Of a stretch of DNA of 64,000 nucleotides, positions 40,435 to 48,467 are shown one piece after another (position 1 is the stretch's first letter; every line of letters starts with the position of its first letter). Under the pieces are notes generated by a model that saw only the letters and a program-made list of their open reading frames with translations, had not been told where the DNA came from and did not search any database. The stretch is from Glycomyces sambucus. Lineage in GTDB: Bacteria; Actinomycetota; Actinomycetes; Mycobacteriales; Micromonosporaceae. Position numbers and translations under genes: made by a program. The stretch spans positions 248,001 through 312,000 of the forward strand of contig NZ_FNGF01000002.1 in assembly GCF_900102815.1 (NCBI RefSeq). Direction: 5' to 3'.

Positions 40435-41961
40435 CTACGCCACGTCCCCGGCCACGGTCACGAACGAGTGCGCGGGCAGGTGGACGAGCAGTCGGCCGCC
40501 CTCGATCCGCGCCCCGTCGTGCGCCCGCGGGGCGACGGCCTCGGGCGCCTCGGGGGTGTTGTGCGAGTGGAGGGTACCCGCGGTGAGGATCTCCGACTCC
40601 AGTCCGGCCACGACACCGCCGCGCAGGTCGATCTCGACGTCGGCGGCCTCGCCCGCGTCCAGGTTCGACAGCGACACCAGCAGGCGGCCGTCCTTGCGGG
40701 AGGCCGAGACCGACACCGTCGCCAGCTCGGCGCCGTCCACGTCCTTCACCGGCGCGCCGCCCACGACGTGCACCTGGAGGCTCGCGGCGTCCTGGTGGCC
40801 CTTGTTCATCCGGAACACGTGGTACGTCGGCGTGAGCACCAGCGCGCCCGAGTCGGGGTCGGTGAGGATCATCGCCTGGAGCACGTTCACCGTCTGCGCG
40901 ATGTTCGCCATCACCAGGCGGTCGGCGTGCCGGTGGAAGATGTCGAAGTGGAGGCTCGCCACGAGCGCGTCGCGCATCGTGTTCTGCTGGTACAGGAACC
41001 CGGGGTTGGTGCCCGGCTCCACGTTCCACCACGTGCCCCACTCGTCGAGCACGATCCCGATCTCCTTCTTCGGGTCGTACAGGTCCATGACGTTGGCGTG
41101 GCCGGTCAGCAGCTCGTCGGTGCGCGCGGCCTTCGCCATCGTCGTGTAGTACTCGGCGTCGGTGAACTCGGTGGCCGAGCCCTTGTCGGCCCAGGTGCCC
41201 GCCACGGTGTAGTAGTGCACCGAGACCGCCTGGTACAGCGGGCGCTCGACGCGTTGGCAGCCGAGGTGGGAGAGCTGCTTCATGAGCGTCTCGGTCCACC
41301 CGTAGCTGAAGTCCGAGGCGCCGGCGGCGATGCGGTAGAGCTTGTTGTCGCCGTAGTCGCGGCAGTAGGTCGCGTAGCGGCGGGCCTCCAGGGCGTACTG
41401 CTCGGCTGTCATGTTGCCGCCGCAGCCCCAGGTCTCGTTGCCCAGGCCCCAGTACTTGACGCTCCACGGCTCCTCGCGGCCGTTGGCCTTGCGCTCGCGG
41501 ACCGCGGGGGAGTCGCCGTCGCGGGTGAGGTACTCGACCCACTCGCTCATCTCCTGGACGGTGCCGGAGCCGACGTTCCCGGAGATGTAGGGCTCGGTGC
41601 CCAGCAGCTCGCACAGGGCCATGAACTCGTGGGTGCCGAAGTGGTTGTTCTCCTCGACCCCGCCCCAGTGGGTGTTCACCATGACGGGCCGGTCCTCCTT
41701 GGGGCCGATGCCGTCCCGCCAGTGGTACTCGTCGGCGAAGCAGCCGCCGGGCCAGCGCAGGTTGGGGATGTCGAGGGCGCGCAGGGCCTCGACCACGTCG
41801 AGGCGGATGCCGCCCTCGTTCGGGATGTCGGAGTCCTCGCCCACGTAGAAGCCGCCGTAGATGCAGCGGCCCAGGTGCTCGGCGAAGTGGCCGTAGACGT
41901 GGCGGTTGATGACGGGGCCTTCGAGGTCGAGGTTGACCACGGCGTTGACGGTGCTGCTCAT
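40435..41961 (-). CDS. Alpha-L-arabinofuranosidase, GH51
   Basis: A 508-residue cytoplasmic enzyme (no signal peptide) starting [21 protein letters not shown], typical of intracellular GH51. The acid/base is E176 in GLGNETWG and the nucleophile E307 in LDEWGTWW, both intact. A C-terminal beta-sandwich (about 390-508) completes the fold. It removes arabinose from imported arabino-oligosaccharides. ATG at 41961 has GGAAGG 5 bases upstream. It leads a two-gene unit with the LacI-type regulator. Together with the pectinesterase and cellulase nearby it shows adaptation to plant cell walls. Confidence 0.95.
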   Translation of the reverse strand: MSSTVNAVVNLDLEGPVINRHVYGHFAEHLGRCIYGGFYVGEDSDIPNEGGIRLDVVEALRALDIPNLRWPGGCFADEYHWRDGIGPKEDRPVMVNTHWGGVEENNHFGTHEFMALCELLGTEPYISGNVGSGTVQEMSEWVEYLTRDGDSPAVRERKANGREEPWSVKYWGLGNETWGCGGNMTAEQYALEARRYATYCRDYGDNKLYRIAAGASDFSYGWTETLMKQLSHLGCQRVERPLYQAVSVHYYTVAGTWADKGSATEFTDAEYYTTMAKAARTDELLTGHANVMDLYDPKKEIGIVLDEWGTWWNVEPGTNPGFLYQQNTMRDALVASLHFDIFHRHADRLVMANIAQTVNVLQAMILTDPDSGALVLTPTYHVFRMNKGHQDAASLQVHVVGGAPVKDVDGAELATVSVSASRKDGRLLVSLSNLDAGEAADVEIDLRGGVVAGLESEILTAGTLHSHNTPEAPEAVAPRAHDGARIEGGRLLVHLPAHSFVTVAGDVA

Positions 41962-41986
41962 CGGAGCCTTCCGGGTGAGTGGTGTG

Positions 41987-41998
41987 TTTATCGGTAAA
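41987..41998. promoter_or_regulatory. LacI-type operator of the GH51 gene
   Basis: TTTA-TCGG-TAAA is a 12-bp near-palindrome around a central CG, the usual core for LacI-family sites. It lies 8 bases downstream of the -10 on the minus strand, where it would block the polymerase. Confidence 0.6.
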
Positions 41999-42006
41999 GT
42001 CGTCTC

Positions 42007-42037
42007 ACTCTACCGGGTTCCGGCGCCACCTTGTCAA
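42007..42037 (-). promoter_or_regulatory. GH51 promoter
   Basis: On the minus strand TTGACA (42037-42032) and TAGAGT (42012-42007) are 19 bases apart, directly upstream of the LacI-type operator. Confidence 0.5.
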
Positions 42038-42063
42038 GAGCGCGGCGTCAAGAGCGGCGGTCG

Positions 42064-42120
42064 CTGGGGCGGCACGGTCTGGGCGGCACGGTCGGAGCGG
42101 CACGGTCGAGGCGGCACGGT
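42064..42120. repeat. Four 14-bp tandem repeats with core GCGGCACGGT
   Basis: One 15-base unit (42064-42078) and three 14-base units (42079-42092, 42093-42106, 42107-42120) share an identical 10-base core GCGGCACGGT. Read on the minus strand the unit contains GTGCCGC, like the 13-bp array at 14196-14333. The array lies in the intergenic region before the DUF1684 gene. Confidence 0.85.
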
Positions 42121-42207
42121 CAAGGACGCGGTGCCGAGCGCCGGGAATTTCCAAGCCCGCCCCCGGCCTTGAACCTCCCGGCAGCCGACGACACCGAGGA
42201 GGACGAC

Positions 42208-42975
42208 GTGACCGACGACTTCACCCGCGACTGGCGGGCCTGGCACGCGAGGCGCGAGGCCGCGCTGGCCGAGCCCCACGGCTGGCTCAGCCTCACCGCG
42301 TTCCACTGGCTCGACGGCGACCCGGCCCGCCTCGACGGCCTGCCCGGACTCTGGAGCTCCGACGGTGACGCCGTCACCGTGACCGCCGCGGCGGCCGACC
42401 GGCTCATCGCCGACGGCGCCCCGGTCGAGGGCACTGCCGAATTCAAGACCCCGGCGGGCGTGGCCTGGATCGACTACGGCGACAAGCGCCTCGAACTCGC
42501 CCCGCGCGGTGGCCGACACGCCGTGCGCGTCCGCGACCCGCAGGCGCCCACGCGCACCGGCTTCACCGGGGTGCCCGCCTACGACCCCGACCCGGCGTGG
42601 GTCGTCACCGGCGATTTCACCGCCGACCCGGACCGGGTCGAGGTCGGCTCGGTCCGCGCGGGGGTCGACCAGTCGCTCGACGCCCTCGGCACCGTCCGCT
42701 TCGACCTCGCGGGCGAGACCCAGGAGCTCGTGGCCGCCGACGCCGGGAACGGCCGCCTGTGGCTGCTGTTCCGCGACCCGACCAACGGCGACACCACCGC
42801 CTCGTTCCGCCAGCTCACCACCGCCGCGCCCGCGGCGGACGGCACGGTGGCGCTCGACTTCAACCGGTCGATGAACATGCCGTGCGCCTTCACCGAGTTC
42901 GGCACCTGCCCGCTCCCGCCGGGCCCGAACCGCCTCACCGTCGCGGTCACCGCGGGCGAACGCGAACCGGCATAA
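42208..42975 (+). CDS. DUF1684 family protein
   Basis: A 255-residue soluble protein of the DUF1684 family, which has no assigned function. Recognisable features are TRDWRAWHARREAALAEPHGW at the start, LTAFHWLDGDPARL, and near the end the conserved LDFNRSMNMPCAFTEFGTCPLPP. The last stretch contains two cysteines in a pattern typical of the family. I chose GTG at 42208 with GAGGAGG upstream. The longer in-frame extension to 42031 runs through the 14-bp repeat array and is not conserved in character. It has no functional neighbours. Confidence 0.85.
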   Translation: MTDDFTRDWRAWHARREAALAEPHGWLSLTAFHWLDGDPARLDGLPGLWSSDGDAVTVTAAAADRLIADGAPVEGTAEFKTPAGVAWIDYGDKRLELAPRGGRHAVRVRDPQAPTRTGFTGVPAYDPDPAWVVTGDFTADPDRVEVGSVRAGVDQSLDALGTVRFDLAGETQELVAADAGNGRLWLLFRDPTNGDTTASFRQLTTAAPAADGTVALDFNRSMNMPCAFTEFGTCPLPPGPNRLTVAVTAGEREPA

Positions 42976-42984
42976 AGAGGTATA

Positions 42985-43015
42985 TCGGCCCCGATGCAAG
43001 CCACATCGGGGCCGA
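42985..43015 (+). terminator. Hairpin between the DUF1684 and pnuC genes
   Basis: TCGGCCCCGATG pairs perfectly with CATCGGGGCCGA over a 7-base loop, starting 10 bases after the DUF1684 stop. It lacks a U tract, and it could also belong to the pnuC leader. Confidence 0.65.
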
Positions 43016-43068
43016 AGGACGCACCGACGTAGAGTCGTCATCCGGACCGCCCTTCGAAAGGACCCCGG

Positions 43069-43704
43069 ATGTTCGACGCCGTGCCCAATCCCGTCCTGTT
43101 CAACGCCTTCGGCGTGCCGACGACCCTCATCGAGGTCCTCGGCTTCGCGTCCGGCGCCCTCTGCGTGTGGCTGGTCGCCCGCCAGCACATCGCCAACTGG
43201 GGCATCGGCATCTTCAACTGCCTCATGTTCATCGTCCTGTTCACCCAGTGGGGCCTGTACGCCGACGCGGGGCTCCAGCTCGTCTTCATCGCCCTCGGCG
43301 CGTACGGCTGGTGGAACTGGGTCCGCGGCGGCGGCCCCGCCGACGACACGCTGCCCGTCTCGCGCACCGGCCGCACCGAGTGGACCGCCCTCGTCGGCGC
43401 CGGCCTCGCCGCGCTCGCGGCCATCGCGATCCTGCTCGACCGCGCCACCGACTCCACCGTCCCCTTCTGGGACGCCCTCACCACCGTGCTCTCGCTCATG
43501 GCCACCTACGGCCAGACCCGCAAACGCGTCGAATCGTGGTGGCTGTGGATCGCCGCCGACCTCGTGTACATCCCGCTGTACGCGTCGAAGGGCCTGTACC
43601 TGACGTCGATCCTCTATATCGGGTTCCTCGCGCTGTGCGTGCTCGGCCTGCGCAACTGGCGCCGGGACCTCACCGCCCGCCCGGTCGCGGAGGCCGCCGC
43701 GTGA
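43069..43704 (+). CDS. pnuC: Nicotinamide riboside transporter PnuC
   Basis: The 211-residue membrane protein has about seven helices and PnuC features: GALCVWLVARQHIANWGIGIFN, then LGAYGWWNWVRGG and WWLWIAADLVYIPLYASKGLYLTS, the tryptophan-rich substrate-binding segments. It takes up nicotinamide riboside by facilitated diffusion, pulled by phosphorylation inside the cell. ATG at 43069 follows GAAAGGA. It overlaps nadR by 4 bases (GTGA), so transporter and kinase are made together. Confidence 0.93.
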   Translation: MFDAVPNPVLFNAFGVPTTLIEVLGFASGALCVWLVARQHIANWGIGIFNCLMFIVLFTQWGLYADAGLQLVFIALGAYGWWNWVRGGGPADDTLPVSRTGRTEWTALVGAGLAALAAIAILLDRATDSTVPFWDALTTVLSLMATYGQTRKRVESWWLWIAADLVYIPLYASKGLYLTSILYIGFLALCVLGLRNWRRDLTARPVAEAAA

Positions 43705-44780
43705 GCCTCCCCGAGCACGGCCTGGTCCTCGGCAAGTTCTACCCGCCCCACGCCGGCCACCACCACCTCGTCCGCTCCGCCCTCGCCGGGTGCGAGCGGC
43801 TGACGGTCCTGGTCAGCCACGCCACCGTCGAGTCCATCCCCCTCGCCGACCGGGTCGCGTGGCTCCAGGAGGCCCACCCGGAGGCGCGGGTCATCGGCAC
43901 CGTCGACGACGTCCACATGGACCTCCACGACGAGGCGGTCTGGCAGGCCCACGTCGACATCTTCCAGGCCGCCGTCCCCGAGCGGATCGACGCGCTCTTC
44001 ACCTCCGAGCCGTACGGGCCCGAACTCGCGCGCCGCCTCGGCGCGCGGCACGTCGAGGTCGACCTCGACCGGACGCGCTTCCCGGTGTCGGGCACGAAGG
44101 TCCGCGCCGACCCGGCCGGGAACTGGCACTTCCTCGAAGGGCCCGTGCGCGCGGGCCTCGCCATGCGCGTGGTCGCGCTCGGCGCCGAGTCCTCCGGGAC
44201 CACGACGATCGCCGAGGCGCTGGCGCAGGTCTACGCGGCCCGCGGCGGCGCCTGGGCCCAGACGCGCTGCGTCCCCGAGTACGGCCGCACGTTCAGCGAG
44301 GAGAAGCTGGCGGCACTGCGAGCCGTGCGGCCCGGGGCGGCGTGGGCCGACGTCAGGTTCGACACCGCCGACTTCCCGCGCATCGCCGCGCGCCAGAACG
44401 CCCTGGAGGAGGCCGCGGCCCGCGCGGGCGGGCCCGTCCTGTTCTGCGACACCGACGCCTTCGCGACCGCGGTCTGGCACGAGCGCTACATCGGCGGCCG
44501 CAACCCCGCGGTCGACCCGCACGCCGACGCGCTGCGCCACCACCTGTACCTGCTCACCGACCACGAGGGCGTCCCGTTCGAGGACGACGGCCTGCGCGAC
44601 GGCGAGCACCTGCGCCCCTGGATGACCGCCCGCTTCCAGGCCGAACTCGAGCGCACCGGCCGCCGGTACGTGAAACTCCAAGGCCCCCATGAGGACCGGC
44701 TCGACCAGGCGGTGCGCGCGGTCGACGCGCTCGTCGCCGGGGGCTGGGGGATCGCCGACCCGCTCCCGGAGTACCGGTGA
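43701..44780 (+). CDS. nadR: NadR: NMN adenylyltransferase and nicotinamide riboside kinase
   Basis: The 359 residues contain an adenylyltransferase domain with GKFYPPHAGH (11-20) and SGTKVRADP (the ISGT-like motif), followed by a P-loop kinase domain. No N-terminal HTH is present, so it is an enzyme and not a repressor. The kinase P-loop reads GAESSGTTT at 161-169, with T167 where the Walker A lysine is normal. I believe related actinobacterial NadR proteins can share this, but I cannot check. It phosphorylates nicotinamide riboside imported by PnuC and converts NMN to NAD. It is translationally coupled to pnuC. Confidence 0.9.
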   Translation: MSLPEHGLVLGKFYPPHAGHHHLVRSALAGCERLTVLVSHATVESIPLADRVAWLQEAHPEARVIGTVDDVHMDLHDEAVWQAHVDIFQAAVPERIDALFTSEPYGPELARRLGARHVEVDLDRTRFPVSGTKVRADPAGNWHFLEGPVRAGLAMRVVALGAESSGTTTIAEALAQVYAARGGAWAQTRCVPEYGRTFSEEKLAALRAVRPGAAWADVRFDTADFPRIAARQNALEEAAARAGGPVLFCDTDAFATAVWHERYIGGRNPAVDPHADALRHHLYLLTDHEGVPFEDDGLRDGEHLRPWMTARFQAELERTGRRYVKLQGPHEDRLDQAVRAVDALVAGGWGIADPLPEYR

Positions 44781-44890
44781 CGCGATTCTGACGGGCCCGG
44801 CCGCGATCCTGATGCGACGGCGACGGCCGCGCGGGCGCAGCGGTGCCTACGCTTCAGGCGCCCCGCGACCGCACCCACCGGAGGACCGCC

Positions 44891-45175
44891 ATGGACATCG
44901 CCGAACACCCCCGCCGAGCGAGCGCCGGCGCGATGATCGGCCGCGCCACCGTGCGCGCCGCCTCCGACGGCGGCGAGGCCCATGTGACCGTGGACCTCGC
45001 CGGGGCCGTCGTCGGCGTCGGCTTCGGGCCCGCGAGCCGCGGCATGCGGGAGGTCGACCTCGCCGCGCACGTCCTCGCCGCCTACGAGCGGGCCGCCGCC
45101 CAGGCCGCGCGCCTGGCCGCGGAGCTGCCGTGCGCGGATCCGGGTTGCCCGCCGGGCCCGGCCGGCGCACACTGA
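44891..45175 (+). CDS. Small YbaB/EbfC-like protein
   Basis: The 94 residues show the pattern of actinobacterial YbaB/EbfC-like proteins: a short beta hairpin (AHVTVDLAGAVVGVGFGPA) followed by a helix (VDLAAHVLAAYERAAAQAAR). Bacterial YbaB proteins bind DNA as dimers, but many actinobacterial paralogues lie beside secretion or unknown genes and have no proven function. The C-terminus has a cysteine-containing tail (CADPGCPPG). ATG at 44891 follows GGAGGA. The acetyltransferase begins 4 bases after the stop, so the two are probably co-transcribed. Confidence 0.6.
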   Translation: MDIAEHPRRASAGAMIGRATVRAASDGGEAHVTVDLAGAVVGVGFGPASRGMREVDLAAHVLAAYERAAAQAARLAAELPCADPGCPPGPAGAH

Positions 45176-45179
45176 CCAC

Positions 45180-45743
45180 ATGCGCATCAGGGCCGTGGCC
45201 GAAGCCGACCTGCCCCTCCTCCAGGACATCGAGCGCGCCGCCGGCGAGTGCTTCCGCACCGTCGGCATGGCCGCCGTCGCCGACGACGAACCGCTCACCC
45301 TGAAGGAGCTCGACGACTACCGCCGCACCGGCCTGGCCTGGGTCGCGGCAGAGGACGGGACGCCCGTCGCCTACCTCATCGCCGAGCCCGTGGACGGCGC
45401 CCTGCACATCGAGCAGGTCTCGGTCCACCCCGACCGGTCCCGCCTCGGCATCGGCCGCGCCCTCATCGACCACGCCGCGTCCCGCGCCGCCGCGGCCGGC
45501 TTCGCCGCGCTCACGCTGACCACGTTCACCGAGGTCCCGTGGAACGCGCCCTACTACGCCCGCCTCGGCTTCGCCGCGCTCGAGGAGGCGGCGCTCACCC
45601 CCGGCCTGCGCGCGATCCGCGACCGCGAGGCCGCCCACGGCATCGCCCGGTGGCCTCGCGTGTGCATGCGCCGCCCGGTCCCTACCGTGCGAGGCCCGCC
45701 TCGACCCGCCGGATCGGAATACTCCTCGGGACCCTGCCGTTAA
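45180..45743 (+). CDS. GNAT-family N-acetyltransferase
   Basis: A 187-residue GNAT enzyme. The central strand and acetyl-CoA-binding loop read LHIEQVSVHPDRSRLGIGRALIDHA (the R/Q-x-x-G-x-G/A loop being SRLGIG), and NAPYYARLGF marks the final conserved motif. The acceptor is not known. ATG at 45180 has no ribosome site but lies 4 bases after the stop of the YbaB-like gene, which suggests translational coupling. About 30 residues at the C-terminus exceed the usual domain. Confidence 0.85.
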   Translation: MRIRAVAEADLPLLQDIERAAGECFRTVGMAAVADDEPLTLKELDDYRRTGLAWVAAEDGTPVAYLIAEPVDGALHIEQVSVHPDRSRLGIGRALIDHAASRAAAAGFAALTLTTFTEVPWNAPYYARLGFAALEEAALTPGLRAIRDREAAHGIARWPRVCMRRPVPTVRGPPRPAGSEYSSGPCR

Positions 45744-45747
45744 GGTA

Positions 45748-45761
45748 GATGCAAACGCATC
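45748..45761. promoter_or_regulatory. Candidate MarR operator before the flavin operon
   Basis: GATGC-AAAC-GCATC is a perfect inverted repeat between a TAAGGT -10-like element (45741-45746) and the monooxygenase start at 45802. The MarR gene in the same operon is the likely binder. Confidence 0.5.
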
Positions 45762-45801
45762 AACTTCGAGCCCGCCGCGGCGGGGAGAGCAGGGAAATCC
45801 G

Positions 45802-46983
45802 ATGCAGTTCGGGATCTTCTCAGTCAGTGACATCACGCGCGACCCGATCTCCGGAACCACCCCGAGCGAGGCCGAGCGGATCCAGGCGATCCTCAAGATC
45901 GCCGTCAAGGCCGAAGAGGTCGGCCTCGACGTCTTCGCCATCGGCGAGCACCACAACCCGCCGTTCTTCTCCTCCTCCCCGACCACCCTCCTCGCGCACA
46001 TCGCCGCCCTCACCGAGCGGCTGATCCTCACCACCGCGACCACCCTCATCACCACCAACGACCCGGTGCGCATCGCCGAGGAGTACGCGATGCTCCAGCA
46101 CCTGTCCAAGGGCCGCATGGACCTCATGCTCGGGCGCGGCAACACCGCCCCCGTCTATCCGTGGTTCGGCCAGGACATCCGCCAGGGCCTGCCCCTCGCG
46201 CTCGAGCACTACAACCTCCTGCACAAGCTGTGGCGCGAGGACGTCGTCGACTGGGAGGGCCAGTTCCGCACGCCCCTCCAGGGCTTCACCTCCACGCCCC
46301 GCCCGCTCGACGACACGCCGCCGTTCGTGTGGCACGGCTCCATCCGCACGCCCGAGATCGCCGAGCAGGCCGCGTTCTACGGCAACGGCTACTTCGCCAA
46401 CCACATCTTCTGGCCCACTTCGCACTCCAAGCGCCTCATCGACTTCTACCGCCAGCGCTTCGAGCACTACGGGCACGGCACGCGCAAGCAGGCGATCGTG
46501 GGCGTCGGCGGGCAGGCGTACATCGCCAAGCGCTCGCAGGACGCGGTCAAGGAGTTCCGCCCGTACTTCGACGAGGCGCCCGTGTACGGCCACGGCCCGA
46601 CCCTGGAGGAGTTCACCAAGGGCACGCCGCTCACCGTGGGCAGCCCGCAGGAGGTCATCGACAAGACCCTGACCTTCCACGACGCGTTCGGCGACTACCA
46701 GCGCCAGATGTTCCTCATCGACCACGCGGGCATGCCGGTCGGGATGGTCCTGGACCAGTTGGAGCTGCTGGGCGGGGAGGTCGTGCCGGTGCTGCGCAAG
46801 GAGCTGGCGTCGCGCAGGGACCCGGAGTCGGCGGAGGCGCCGACCCACGCGGGCCTGGTGGCGGCGAAGTACGGGGAGGGCCCGGTGCGGCAGCCGCGGC
46901 CGAACGCCAACCGCGGCGACAACGTCACGGGCGCCTCGCCCTACCAGGACTCGGCCCCGGCGGCCGAGTACCCCGAGCTCTAG
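45802..46983 (+). CDS. LLM-class flavin-dependent monooxygenase (CE1758 type)
   Basis: A 393-residue luciferase-like enzyme starting MQFGIFSVSDITRDP, with VFAIGEHHNPPFFSSSPTTLL, GRMDLMLGRGNTAPVYPWFGQ, and the C-terminal LDQLELLGGEVVPVLRKEL. With the following MarR and FMN-reductase genes it matches the conserved three-gene unit annotated in Corynebacterium as CE1758/CE1759. It uses reduced FMN from the partner reductase. The physiological substrate is unknown. A palindromic site lies upstream. Confidence 0.9.
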   Translation: MQFGIFSVSDITRDPISGTTPSEAERIQAILKIAVKAEEVGLDVFAIGEHHNPPFFSSSPTTLLAHIAALTERLILTTATTLITTNDPVRIAEEYAMLQHLSKGRMDLMLGRGNTAPVYPWFGQDIRQGLPLALEHYNLLHKLWREDVVDWEGQFRTPLQGFTSTPRPLDDTPPFVWHGSIRTPEIAEQAAFYGNGYFANHIFWPTSHSKRLIDFYRQRFEHYGHGTRKQAIVGVGGQAYIAKRSQDAVKEFRPYFDEAPVYGHGPTLEEFTKGTPLTVGSPQEVIDKTLTFHDAFGDYQRQMFLIDHAGMPVGMVLDQLELLGGEVVPVLRKELASRRDPESAEAPTHAGLVAAKYGEGPVRQPRPNANRGDNVTGASPYQDSAPAAEYPEL

Positions 46984-46991
46984 GAGGACCG

Positions 46992-47465
46992 GTGACGCGC
47001 TCACGGATGCGGCTCGCGAACGAGTCGTGGGAGTCGATCCTGACGGCCCATGCGGCGCTGATGAAGCGGTTCGCGGCGGAGCCGATCTGGGACGAGGTGT
47101 CGATGCGCGAGTACGACGTGCTGTACACCCTGTCGAAGCACGAGGGGCCGATGCGGCCGTTCGAGTTGGGCCGGGGGGTGCTGCTGAGCCAGCCGGCGCT
47201 GTCGCGGCTGGTGGAGCGGCTGGTCGAGCGCGGTCTGGTGGAGCGGACGCCCGATCCCGAGGACGGGCGCGGGCGGCGGCTGGGGCTGACGTCGGCGGGG
47301 CGTGAGGCGCAGCGGGCGGTCGGCGGCCGGCACGCGGTGGACGTGGCGCACGCGCTGGCGGACGTGCTGACCGATGAGGAGATGCGCCAGTTGGGCGCGA
47401 TCGGACGCAAGCTGGCCGGGGGGAAGGCCCCGGTGCAGCGGAGCAGTGAGGAGGCCGTGCTGTGA
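46992..47465 (+). CDS. MarR-family regulator
   Basis: A 157-residue MarR protein with the winged helix FELGRGVLLSQPALSRLVERLVERGLVERTPDPEDGRGR, in which the last part is the conserved wing, and flanking dimerisation helices. GTG at 46992 follows AGGAGG. It overlaps the FMN reductase gene by 4 bases and lies 8 bases after the monooxygenase. It therefore probably autoregulates the operon through the palindrome at 45748-45761. No cysteine is present for thiol-based redox sensing. Confidence 0.88.
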   Translation: MTRSRMRLANESWESILTAHAALMKRFAAEPIWDEVSMREYDVLYTLSKHEGPMRPFELGRGVLLSQPALSRLVERLVERGLVERTPDPEDGRGRRLGLTSAGREAQRAVGGRHAVDVAHALADVLTDEEMRQLGAIGRKLAGGKAPVQRSSEEAVL

Positions 47466-48157
47466 GCACCGCCAAGGAGCCGTACCGGCTCGCCGTCGTG
47501 AGCGCCGGCACCAGCGACCCGTCGTCGACGCGGATGCTGGCGGACCGGATCTCGTCGCGGGTGGGGTCGCTGGCGCGGGAGCGGGGCGTGTCGGTGGAGG
47601 TCGAGGTGATCGACCTGCGCGAGTTGGCCACGGAGATCACGACGGCGATCGTGTCGCAGTTGATGGGGCCGAAGATGACGCGGGCGGTCGAGGTGCTGGG
47701 GCGTGCGGACGGGGTCGTGGCGAGTGCGCCGGTGTACAAGGCGGCGCCGAGCGGGCTGTTCAGTTCGTTCTTCCATGTGCTCGACAACGACCTGCTGATC
47801 GCGAAGCCGGTGGTGCTGGCGGCGACGGCGGGGACGGCGCGGCATGCGCTGGTGGTGGACGAGCAGATGCGGTCGTTGTTCGCGTACTTGCGGACGATGA
47901 CGGTGCCGACGTCGGTGTTCGCGGCGACGGAGGACTGGAACTCCTCGGAGCTGGGGGAGCGGATCGGGCGGGCGGCGATCGAGCTGCTGCTGCTGATGGA
48001 GTCGGGGTTCGCCGAGCAGGTGCGGTCGGAGTCGTGGCGGTCGTACCAGCACGAGTACGGTTCGGCGGGCGGCACGGAGCTGGACATCGATCTGGGTTCG
48101 GATCTGATGCGGTTGGCGGCGGGCGGTGCGGCGCCGCCGCAGCGCAGGGCCGAGTGA
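47462..48157 (+). CDS. NAD(P)H-dependent FMN reductase (CE1759 type)
   Basis: A 231-residue flavodoxin-like FMN reductase: RLAVVSAGTSDPSSTRMLADRI (phosphate-binding loop), VVASAPVYKAAPSGLFSSFF and VVLAATAGTARHALVVDEQMR. It supplies reduced FMN to the monooxygenase at 45802. GTG at 47462 lies within the end of the MarR gene (GTGA). A C-terminal tail of about 45 residues (SYQHEYGSAGGTELDIDLG) exceeds the core fold. Confidence 0.88.
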   Translation: MSTAKEPYRLAVVSAGTSDPSSTRMLADRISSRVGSLARERGVSVEVEVIDLRELATEITTAIVSQLMGPKMTRAVEVLGRADGVVASAPVYKAAPSGLFSSFFHVLDNDLLIAKPVVLAATAGTARHALVVDEQMRSLFAYLRTMTVPTSVFAATEDWNSSELGERIGRAAIELLLLMESGFAEQVRSESWRSYQHEYGSAGGTELDIDLGSDLMRLAAGGAAPPQRRAE

Positions 48158-48258
48158 CCGACCGGGGGCCTCGGGGCGCGGGAGCGCTTCGGGGCCTTCG
48201 CCGTCCCCTGGCCGCGGGGTGGTCGCTGTACATTGGAGGGAACCCTGGGAGGTCCTTC

Positions 48259-48402
48259 ATGAGCGATCGCGACATGGTCAGCACCGGTGAGTTCATCGTC
48301 TATCCGACCGAGGGGCCGGCGGAGGTCATCGAGACCGTCGAGGTGGTGGCGGCGGACCCGACGGGCGGCGACTTCCTCGACGCCGATACGGCGCCGGAGT
48401 GA
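48259..48402 (+). CDS. Small acidic 47-residue protein of unknown function
   Basis: ATG at 48259 is preceded by GGGAGG with 6 bases between, one of the best ribosome sites in the window. A TACATT -10-like element lies at 48229-48234. The product begins MSDRDMVSTGEFIVYPTEG and ends DFLDADTAPE. It is strongly acidic and has no cysteine, signal peptide or helix-turn-helix. I recognise no family. A terminator follows directly, so it is its own transcription unit. It could be a small regulatory protein or a peptide precursor; no modifying enzyme is nearby. Confidence 0.6.
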   Translation: MSDRDMVSTGEFIVYPTEGPAEVIETVEVVAADPTGGDFLDADTAPE

Positions 48403-48427
48403 CGGTCAGGTCTCGTCCCGCAACGTG

Positions 48428-48464
48428 ACGGCGCGGCGGCCCCGGTTCGGGGCCGCCGCGCCGT
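48428..48464. terminator. Bidirectional terminator
   Basis: A 16-bp perfect GC stem (48428-48443 with 48449-48464) over a 5-base loop (GGTTC) separates the small acidic gene from the convergent oxidoreductase gene. Confidence 0.85.
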
Positions 48465-48467
48465 CGT

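Noticed and set aside
42976-43068. NAD-sensing riboswitch before pnuC
   Set aside because: Only a simple terminator-like hairpin is present. I could not find the conserved features of the known NAD+ riboswitch classes.
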